From Chrysomallon squamiferum (taxonomy: Eukaryota > Mollusca > Gastropoda > Neomphalida > Peltospiridae), in contig CM022668.1 in the NCBI GenBank assembly GCA_012295275.1, positions 1,471,637-1,535,636 of the forward strand: a stretch of 64,000 nt of DNA. Reading direction: 5' to 3'. The notes beneath the pieces were generated by a model. That model was given only the letters and a program-made list of their open reading frames with translations, was not told the DNA's origin and made no database searches. Position numbers and translations under genes: made by a program. This document shows positions 62,001 through 64,000 of this stretch, in pieces (position 1 is the first letter of the stretch; each line of letters opens with the position of its first letter).

Positions 62001-63625
62001 GATCATGAACTGAACCAGTTGTTTTCTTAGTGTGGTAAGTGTTGAGTCCCAGTTAACATAGAGTTGACATCTTAGTCTGAAAAACAGCAACTAATTATAA
62101 ACCTTTTTTCATTTTCTTATTTAAAATAAATAAATAAATAAATAAACAAATGATAATAATAATAACAATAACAATAACAATAACAATACAACAAAATAAT
62201 CAAAATAAAAAACAAATCAAAATAAGTTTTCTAAGATACATATATCCAAGTATCGTTAGATAAGCTGATTATTATTGATAATATAATGCCAAAATATTAA
62301 ATTTGATAAATCTGCATAAATAACACAGTTCACTGACAAATTTTTTTTACTGAAAAACATTTGAAAATTCATAAGAACATAGCTATACTATTGTTAATAC
62401 AATACTACAACATAACCAGCATGGTACAGCACAATACAATAAAGATACAACATGATACAGCAAGATAGAAAATAATGTGGTACGTTTACCTTTGTGCTGA
62501 TAGGAATGATTTAGGGTCTGGAGGTGGAATAACAAGAACCACAGCTGGAATCTCTCCTTCTTTCCCATCACCTGTTCTCACCTACAACACAGAGAAATAA
62601 AACACATAAAACAGTGTTCAGTTCTCACCTTCAGTACAAACAGTTTTCAACACAGAGAAATAAAACACATAAAACAGTGTTCAGTTCTCACCTTCAGTAC
62701 AAACAGTTTTCAACACAGAGAAATAAAACACGTAAAACAGTGTTCAGTTCTCACCTTCTCACCTTCAGTACAAACAGTTTTCAACACAGAGAAATAAAAC
62801 ACGTAAAACAGTGTTCAGTTCTCACCTTCAGTACAAACAGTTTTCAACACAGAGAAATAAAACACGTAAAACAGTGTTCAGTTCTCACCTTCAGTACAAA
62901 CAGTTTTCAACACAGAGAAATAAAACACATAAAACAGTGTTCAGTTCTCACCTTCAGTACAAACAGTTTTCAACACAGAGAAATAAAACATGTAAAACAC
63001 GTATTTATGTGAAGGTTACACCTTCTTCTAACAACTTATCTACATTCAGTTCTCCACGTTTGTTATGAATTAATTAAGAATGTAATAAAATATGTCTCGC
63101 ATACAAAACTAGAATTAGAAAGTTAAATATCTACCTGCCAGTGTTCAGTGTCAGAGTTATCTAACACAGTACACTCTTCTCCTTCAGACACACAGATCTG
63201 AAACAAAAACATCATCACATTAGTAACATACACACATTATATATATATTTACACACACACACACACATATCCACATATATCTAACTACATACATACACAT
63301 ACAAAAATATACAAATATGCACACACCTATTCAAATATACATATGCAGACTTAAACAAACTTACAAAATAAACACTCCATACCTATATCTAACTACACAC
63401 ACATGCAAACCCATACATACAAATACACACAAAAGTTACACACACACACACACACACACAAGAGAAGTCTATTCTCACCTGCTGGTGTTGGTAGTTGACT
63501 AGTGCCTGGGCTCTGAGAGAGAAAGCTGGCAGCTCTCTGCGGTAGTAGATTGGAAACACAGACTTACTCCTCTCACACAGCGACTCCACCCTCGACTGGT
63601 AGTCCAGCAGCTGCTTTGTTATCAG
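23218..63625 (-). CDS. MACF1: Spectraplakin (MACF1/dystonin/Shot family), 43 coding exons, N-terminus outside window
   Basis: A giant cytolinker that crosslinks microtubules to actin and other cytoskeletal structures. The 43 exons listed below join in phase to 9765 nt (3254 codons plus stop). Domain order is: plakin-domain repeat with SH3 insert (residues about 1-95 of the visible part), helical remainder (to 252), plectin-repeat exon (253-1053), spectrin rod (1054-2868), EF-hands (first loop 2903-2914, second near 2939), GAS2 domain (about 2958-3045) and Ser/Thr/Pro/Arg tail (to 3254). GAS2 is diagnostic: [11 protein letters not shown] and NDPCRAKGRTN are near identical to vertebrate dystonin/MACF1. 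The CH actin-binding domains should lie beyond 64000. Spectraplakins use several promoters and cassette exons; here an internal ATG exon (37931-38016) supports that. Family assignment is secure; I cannot exclude further alternative exons. Confidence 0.95.
24671..24781 (-). CDS. MACF1: Spectraplakin exon AP (tail, NAGNAG acceptor)
   Basis: [20 protein letters not shown] then [16 protein letters not shown]. Two adjacent AGs (tttcagcag) both keep frame; the second would remove one residue and start at 24778. Donor tttg|gtaggt. Confidence 0.88.
26008..26187 (-). CDS. MACF1: Spectraplakin exon AO (end of GAS2, start of tail)
   Basis: Completes Ala, then [19 protein letters not shown] (vertebrate 'KGRTNVELREKFILPDGAS'), then a Ser/Arg/Pro stretch ([20 protein letters not shown]). 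Ends one base into a codon at tcag|gtagac. Confidence 0.94.
26334..26470. repeat. (AAAT)n/(AAAAT)n microsatellite
   Basis: Long tetranucleotide then pentanucleotide run inside a spectraplakin intron. Confidence 0.98.
27942..28059 (-). CDS. MACF1: Spectraplakin exon AN (GAS2 core, microtubule binding)
   Basis: [19 protein letters not shown] then [20 protein letters not shown]. Almost identical to vertebrate MACF1/DST, the strongest diagnostic exon in the gene. Confidence 0.97.
29446..29586 (-). CDS. MACF1: Spectraplakin exon AM (start of GAS2 domain)
   Basis: Forty-seven codons with a basic linker ([18 protein letters not shown]), then [20 protein letters not shown] to EGKYK. The CxC-x-x-x-F pattern matches 'CKCAKRFQVEQIGENKYRF' of the GAS2 fold. 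Confidence 0.95.
29921..30024 (-). CDS. MACF1: Spectraplakin exon AL (EF-hand 2, shortened loop)
   Basis: [20 protein letters not shown] then [15 protein letters not shown]. The position of the second EF loop reads [10 protein letters not shown], ten residues instead of twelve, with no Asp at positions 3 or 5. The flanking helices are conserved (vertebrate DIFDRDGDGYIDYYEF). It probably does not bind calcium. Confidence 0.95.
30221..30383 (-). CDS. MACF1: Spectraplakin exon AK (EF-hand 1)
   Basis: [19 protein letters not shown] and [19 protein letters not shown]. The calcium loop [12 protein letters not shown] has Asp at 1, 3 and 5, Gly at 6 and Glu at 12, so it is canonical. Ends after one base of a Lys codon. 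Confidence 0.96.
30672..30804 (-). CDS. MACF1: Spectraplakin exon AJ (end of rod)
   Basis: After a split Ser: [34 protein letters not shown] to DTLME. '[15 protein letters not shown]' equals MACF1 'NPRINQLSARWQQVW', immediately before the EF-hands. Confidence 0.95.
31115..31203 (-). CDS. MACF1: Spectraplakin exon AI
   Basis: [20 protein letters not shown] to KQKYG plus two bases of an Arg/Ser codon; the variable linker between the last repeat's helices. Donor ag|gttagt. Confidence 0.9.
31473..31661 (-). CDS. MACF1: Spectraplakin exon AH (spectrin rod, last full repeat)
   Basis: Sixty-three codons, [19 protein letters not shown] to LLKEHL. '[16 protein letters not shown]' and 'ERDPIPDDL' match MACF1 '[16 protein letters not shown]' and 'DQEPIPQNI'. 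Confidence 0.95.
31877..32020 (-). CDS. MACF1: Spectraplakin exon AG (spectrin rod)
   Basis: Forty-eight codons, [20 protein letters not shown] to TQTRWDQ. '[10 protein letters not shown]' parallels MACF1 'ILAVCHPDCI'. Confidence 0.94.
32258..32383 (-). CDS. MACF1: Spectraplakin exon AF (spectrin rod)
   Basis: Forty-two codons, [20 protein letters not shown] to IIQLIERHE. It includes 'FRALPDDE', the counterpart of MACF1 'FRGALPDDTE'. Helix A has F where W is usual (REFLPHAE). Confidence 0.94.
32623..32784 (-). CDS. MACF1: Spectraplakin exon AE (spectrin rod)
   Basis: Fifty-four codons, [20 protein letters not shown] to [10 protein letters not shown], with 'ELTRLWDRV' as helix C. Confidence 0.93.
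33142..33301 (-). CDS. MACF1: Spectraplakin exon AD (spectrin rod)
   Basis: Completes a Ser, then [30 protein letters not shown] to MLFEQHR. It matches MACF1 '[30 protein letters not shown]'. It is shared by the long form and the predicted short isoform. Confidence 0.95.
33302..37930. other. Spectraplakin intron between exon AD and the alternative first exon
   Basis: No further exon supported. Points of note are an octamer ATGCAAAT at 33772, a YY1-like aagatggcgtc at 34740, an (AAT)n run at 35218-35246, and a duplicated block (36700-36750 and 36855-36910). Confidence 0.5.
36700..36910 (+). repeat. Diverged duplication of a ~55-bp block
   Basis: gagagagttcctttaacgct...agtaaaatacca near 36702 recurs as gagggaattcctttaactgt...agtgaaatatca near 36856, about 155 bp apart. 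Confidence 0.65.
37850..38400 (-). promoter_or_regulatory. Putative internal promoter region of spectraplakin
   Basis: The stretch upstream of (above) the 37931-38016 exon has several CG dinucleotides (for example around 38025-38160) in an otherwise CpG-poor AT-rich intron. I see no clear TATA box. This is inferred from the first exon's position only. Confidence 0.35.
37931..38016 (-). CDS. MACF1: Alternative first exon of a C-terminal spectraplakin isoform
   Basis: ATG with A at -3, then 28 codons ([20 protein letters not shown], then PTPPYLSP) and two bases AG before a gtaact donor. Exon AD needs exactly two bases to complete its first codon (Ser), so this exon splices in frame. The product would be 749 residues: the last spectrin repeats, EF-hands, GAS2 domain and tail, with an acidic aromatic leader and no actin-binding domain. 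The surrounding 37.7-38.4 kb is locally richer in CpG than most of the window, as expected of a promoter. An upstream out-of-frame ATG at 38024 may act as a short upstream reading frame. Confidence 0.72.
38420..38582. repeat. (TTG)n and (TTA)n microsatellites
   Basis: TTG run at 38420-38452 and TTA run at 38523-38582, just beyond the putative internal promoter. Poly-Leu/Tyr frames here are artefacts. Confidence 0.97.
40140..40440 (+). repeat. TG-rich minisatellite, ~61-bp units
   Basis: The ggtatatatttgtgtatatg anchor recurs at about 40259, 40320 and 40383, each followed by agtatgtg-aagttttgtgtgtg. Three copies with a TG-rich lead-in. Confidence 0.9.
40566..40738 (-). CDS. MACF1: Spectraplakin exon AC (spectrin rod)
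   Basis: Fifty-seven codons plus two bases. [18 protein letters not shown] and [14 protein letters not shown] correspond to MACF1 'QPVYDTTIRTGRALKEK' and 'VRDKWDTVCGKS'. Followed by a 7.3-kb intron that holds an alternative first exon. Confidence 0.94.
40739..44242. other. Spectraplakin intron, no exon supported
   Basis: AT-rich with short CA/TG runs (41068-41100, 42932-42970). No open frame bounded by splice sites in a compatible phase. Confidence 0.55.
44243..44362 (-). CDS. MACF1: Spectraplakin exon AB (spectrin rod)
   Basis: Forty codons, [20 protein letters not shown] to KQDIDQLK, matching MACF1 'FHEAWKKLIDWLEDAE'. Confidence 0.94.
44648..44854 (-). CDS. MACF1: Spectraplakin exon AA (spectrin rod)
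   Basis: Sixty-nine codons, [20 protein letters not shown] to YKEDKR. '[20 protein letters not shown]' is the direct counterpart of MACF1 'TGNQLKFLSQKQDVVLIKNL', a strong orthology marker. Confidence 0.95.
45166..45321 (-). CDS. MACF1: Spectraplakin exon Z (spectrin rod)
   Basis: Fifty-two codons, [20 protein letters not shown] to TKQIESHN. 'F-T-D-W-L-N-N-A-E' is the canonical helix A of the distal rod. Confidence 0.92.
45574..45744 (-). CDS. MACF1: Spectraplakin exon Y (spectrin rod)
   Basis: Fifty-seven codons, [20 protein letters not shown] to [13 protein letters not shown]. It ends in a helix C (L-R-D-R-W-Q). Confidence 0.92.
46159..46287 (-). CDS. MACF1: Spectraplakin exon X (spectrin rod)
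   Basis: Forty-three codons, [20 protein letters not shown] to KQYEKFM, with the conserved helix A Trp (LQWI). Donor atg|gtgtgt. Confidence 0.9.
46589..46783 (-). CDS. MACF1: Spectraplakin exon W (spectrin rod)
   Basis: Sixty-five codons, [20 protein letters not shown] to [12 protein letters not shown]. Helices B and C. Confidence 0.91.
47167..47322 (-). CDS. MACF1: Spectraplakin exon V (spectrin rod)
   Basis: Fifty-two codons, [20 protein letters not shown] to [10 protein letters not shown]. Helix A and the linker loop of a repeat. Confidence 0.9.
47566..47733 (-). CDS. MACF1: Spectraplakin exon U (spectrin rod)
   Basis: Fifty-six codons, [20 protein letters not shown] to [15 protein letters not shown]. 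The third-helix 'KWNEL...I-A-E-R-E' is diagnostic for a spectrin repeat end. Confidence 0.92.
48185..48286 (-). CDS. MACF1: Spectraplakin exon T (spectrin rod), weak donor
   Basis: Thirty-four codons, [20 protein letters not shown] to LRDQIEEVK. The only workable donor is aag|gtcatt, a poor match to consensus, yet phase 0 and a stop soon afterwards require it. Confidence 0.86.
48718..48942 (-). CDS. MACF1: Spectraplakin exon S (spectrin rod)
   Basis: Seventy-five codons, [20 protein letters not shown] to [12 protein letters not shown]. It contains a Cys cluster (DDLCCICGD) comparable with the 'L-I-F-A-C-G-E' loop in MACF1. Confidence 0.91.
49356..49588 (-). CDS. MACF1: Spectraplakin exon R (spectrin rod)
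   Basis: [19 protein letters not shown] to [17 protein letters not shown]. 'KFYDL...GLRDLKDSL' and '[11 protein letters not shown]' match the MACF1 repeat with 'KFWYDM...ESPGIDPSIIKQQ', a good family anchor. Ends in phase 0. Confidence 0.92.
50052..50151 (-). CDS. MACF1: Spectraplakin exon Q (spectrin rod)
   Basis: Thirty-three codons plus one base, [20 protein letters not shown] to DPAEG. Ends after the first base of an Ala codon. Confidence 0.89.
50241..50288. repeat. (TTTA)n microsatellite
   Basis: Perfect tetranucleotide run in the intron between exons P and Q. Confidence 0.97.
50477..50596 (-). CDS. MACF1: Spectraplakin exon P (spectrin rod)
   Basis: Forty codons, [20 protein letters not shown] to [11 protein letters not shown]. 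It is helix A plus the 'P-I-P-A-T-P-E-K-L' loop typical of spectraplakin repeats. Confidence 0.9.
50759..50968 (-). CDS. MACF1: Spectraplakin exon O (spectrin rod)
   Basis: Seventy codons, [20 protein letters not shown] to [10 protein letters not shown]. It spans helices B and C of a spectrin repeat (H-K-P-F-I-D-D-L). Confidence 0.91.
51433..51759 (-). CDS. MACF1: Spectraplakin exon N (spectrin rod)
   Basis: 109 codons, [19 protein letters not shown] to RKQHDNLK: one full repeat length. Donor aag|gttaac is weak but required by the frame. Confidence 0.91.
51900..52140 (-). repeat. 44-bp tandem repeat duplicating an exon end and 5' splice site
   Basis: ctgtactgtgag (+ strand) occurs at 51908, 51952, 51996, 52040, 52085 and 52129, with spacings 44, 44, 44, 45 and 44. 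Each unit contains the last coding bases of exon M (ACAGTACAGCTTAAAGATCA) followed by GTAAGT or a variant. The copy at 52129 is the exon itself. Confidence 0.96.
52114..52233 (-). CDS. MACF1: Spectraplakin exon M (spectrin rod) with duplicated 5' splice site
   Basis: Forty codons, [20 protein letters not shown] to TVQLKDHS. The next exon supplies SFNEDL, giving the classic 'Q-L-K-D-H-x-x-F-N-E-D' helix. The donor cacagt|gtaagt sits in a 44-bp tandem array, so downstream copies of the same donor exist. The next one, with the exon ending at 52069, would add 15 residues in frame. Confidence 0.92.
52746..52862 (-). CDS. Possible additional spectraplakin exon (39 codons)
   Basis: ATG (A at -3) then [20 protein letters not shown] to SVHRRPSQ at cag|gtttgt, phase 0, which is what exon M needs. 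It could be an alternative first exon, or an internal cassette from ttacag at 52875 or cacag at 52842. No pyrimidine tract is evident and no homology is recognised. Confidence 0.2.
53215..53415. repeat. Degenerate short tandem repeat
   Basis: Repeated 'ttacaccatgtaataa' variants at irregular 25-30 bp spacing. Confidence 0.7.
54269..55375 (-). CDS. MACF1: Spectraplakin exon L: 1107-nt spectrin-repeat exon
   Basis: 369 codons, phase 0 to 0, [13 protein letters not shown] to [10 protein letters not shown]. It carries about three and a half spectrin repeats, for example [16 protein letters not shown] and [15 protein letters not shown]. The donor is gag|gtgagt; the open frame continues only into intron sequence. 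Confidence 0.93.
55577..55660 (-). CDS. MACF1: Spectraplakin exon K (spectrin rod)
   Basis: Twenty-eight codons, [20 protein letters not shown] then DNFRDNSQ, helical. Donor cag|gtaggt, immediately followed downstream by a short CA-rich stretch. Confidence 0.88.
55970..56036. repeat. (ATT)n microsatellite
   Basis: Perfect ATT run of about 65 bases in the intron between exons J and K. Confidence 0.98.
56347..56520 (-). CDS. MACF1: Spectraplakin exon J (spectrin rod)
   Basis: Fifty-eight codons, including [20 protein letters not shown]. It is a first helix of a spectrin repeat with the conserved 'L-x-x-W' position. Confidence 0.9.
56748..56912 (-). CDS. MACF1: Spectraplakin exon I (spectrin rod)
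   Basis: Fifty-five codons, phase 0 to 0: [19 protein letters not shown] to [14 protein letters not shown]. This is the third-helix pattern (L-x-x-R-[WF]-D) of a spectrin repeat. Confidence 0.9.
57472..59872 (-). CDS. MACF1: Spectraplakin exon H: single 2401-nt plectin-repeat exon
   Basis: Eight hundred codons after the split Arg. It opens with a basic linker ([14 protein letters not shown], then an S/T/E-rich stretch) followed by plectin/plakin repeats of about 38 residues with the hallmark 'G-x-x-DP-x-[ST]-G-x-x-[IL]-S-[VIL]-x-x-A-[IL]-x-x-G-[IL]-[IL]', for example [19 protein letters not shown] and [19 protein letters not shown]. By eye there are roughly a dozen or more, decaying toward the C-terminal half. 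It ends with a spectrin-like helix ([13 protein letters not shown]) at agcaaa|gtaagt. The same kind of exon occurs in MACF1b and in plectin-repeat isoforms of Shot and VAB-10, where plakin repeats bind intermediate filaments or junctional partners. Arthropods lack cytoplasmic intermediate filaments, so the partner here is unknown. Confidence 0.94.
60354..60475 (-). CDS. MACF1: Spectraplakin exon G
   Basis: [20 protein letters not shown] then [19 protein letters not shown]. Forty codons plus two bases, joining to the plectin-repeat exon through an Arg codon. Exons G and H together are 2523 nt, a multiple of three. Confidence 0.87.
60881..60951 (-). CDS. MACF1: Spectraplakin exon F
   Basis: Completes a Gly then [23 protein letters not shown], ending in phase 0 at atg|gtaaca. 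Helical, in the plakin domain. Confidence 0.86.
61542..61698 (-). CDS. MACF1: Spectraplakin exon E (plakin-domain helices)
   Basis: Fifty-two codons plus one base: [20 protein letters not shown] to [14 protein letters not shown]. Amphipathic helix pattern with no enzyme motif. Acceptor acatag, donor ccag|gtaaac. Confidence 0.88.
61971..62076 (-). CDS. MACF1: Spectraplakin exon D (plakin-domain helix)
   Basis: [20 protein letters not shown] then [15 protein letters not shown]. It is the helix following the SH3 (MACF1 'LYVNWDxxL'-like: W in a spectrin-type helix). Confidence 0.9.
62490..62581 (-). CDS. MACF1: Spectraplakin exon C (end of SH3)
   Basis: [20 protein letters not shown] then [10 protein letters not shown]; the G[12 protein letters not shown] closes the SH3 as in MACF1 (VPSVCFLIPPP). 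The acceptor ttgtag lies directly at a 63-bp minisatellite. Ends with 2 bases of an Arg codon. Confidence 0.92.
62587..63000 (-). repeat. 63-bp minisatellite at the exon C acceptor
   Basis: About seven near-identical units (anchor acacagagaaataaaacac, first at 62587 and 62650). The third carries an extra 7-8 bp duplication of ccttctca. Read on the - strand, each unit includes ctgaag|GTGAGAAC, copying the first eight bases of exon C behind an AG. The array abuts the real acceptor at 62582. Confidence 0.96.
63135..63197 (-). CDS. MACF1: Spectraplakin exon B (SH3 core)
   Basis: Twenty-one codons: [20 protein letters not shown] plus Q. The acidic 'EGEE..L.DNS....W' core is the plakin SH3. Donor cag|gtagat. 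Confidence 0.9.
63479..63625 (-). CDS. MACF1: Spectraplakin exon A (plakin domain, enters SH3)
   Basis: Forty-nine codons, phase 0: [19 protein letters not shown], then [12 protein letters not shown] and [11 protein letters not shown]. It matches the MACF1 segment leading into the SH3 ('R-S-x-V-x-P-L-x-x-R...VRAICDY'). First visible exon; its upstream partner is beyond the window. Confidence 0.88.
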
Positions 63626-64000
63626 CTGTTCAATTTACATGATAAATATTTCTAAATGTTGTTAAACTTATACTAAAGTTCAGAAATTCATTATAATCAT
63701 TAGCATTTTCATAATATTCATGGTTATGATTCTATTTATAAATTTGTCCTCATTAATAAAATTAATACTTTTTTTCATTAAAATTCAGACATTGTTATAA
63801 TTATTAAAAAAAATTTGATTTGATTAATATTTAGCAAGATTATTATTTATTATATCATTAAAATCATTTTATATACTATGATTTTGATTTAATGTACTGA
63901 TTAATTTTGGTGGCTATAATTATTTTTGTAATTTAATCATAACTGTTACTTTTTACTTTGCAACATAATCATCATCATTATGAGTCATCATCACACACAT
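63626..64000. other. Intron sequence at right edge
   Basis: AT-rich with no exon seen. The next upstream spectraplakin exon is outside the window. Confidence 0.6.

Noticed and set aside
62614-63068. + strand open frames of 85-132 codons with repeated [12 protein letters not shown]
   Set aside because: These are translations of the 63-bp minisatellite, whose unit length is a multiple of three; there is no start context or homology.

Overview
This window is nuclear DNA from an invertebrate animal. It is very AT-rich, with short phase-consistent exons bounded by GT..AG introns, dense microsatellites and minisatellites, and no bacterial gene organisation. The protein families (an animal-type inositol-trisphosphate 3-kinase and a spectraplakin with plectin repeats, spectrin rod, EF-hands, GAS2 domain and Ser/Pro/Arg tail) place it in Bilateria. 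A lophotrochozoan such as a mollusc, or a chelicerate, would fit, but this sequence alone does not decide the taxon.

There are two protein-coding genes, arranged tail to tail. On the + strand, 10747-17838 encodes a complete inositol 1,4,5-trisphosphate 3-kinase of 466 residues in 10 coding exons. The first exon is a 167-codon N-terminal exon starting MGCIHS. Three further short ATG exons upstream (662-703, 5070-5150, 7135-7161) each end at a donor in the same phase and could be alternative first exons. The stretch 1-10746 is otherwise non-coding and repeat-rich, and includes a 139-bp higher-order tandem repeat at 3190-4075.

On the - strand, 63625 down to 23218 holds 43 coding exons of a MACF1/dystonin/Shot-type spectraplakin. 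The calponin-homology N-terminus lies beyond the right edge. All 43 exons join in phase, giving 9765 nt, or 3254 residues plus a stop. In order they encode the end of the plakin domain with its SH3 fold (63625-60354), one 2401-nt plectin-repeat exon (59872-57472), a spectrin-repeat rod (56912-30672), an EF-hand pair (30383-29921), the GAS2 microtubule-binding domain (29586-27942) and a basic Ser/Thr/Pro tail ending at 23218. A phase-matched ATG exon at 38016-37931 inside a 7.3-kb intron predicts an internal promoter and a 749-residue C-terminal isoform.

The genes belong to different processes: the kinase converts IP3 to IP4 in calcium signalling, and the spectraplakin links microtubules to actin. 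I see no evidence that they work together. Both kinase-side introns and spectraplakin introns contain repeats. In two places in the spectraplakin, a tandem repeat has copied a splice site: 44-bp units at 51908-52140 duplicate an exon end with its 5' splice site, and 63-bp units at 62587-63000 sit on an exon's 3' splice site. Intron 1 of the kinase carries a decayed FLYWCH-type zinc-finger relic next to one of two copies of a dispersed repeat.
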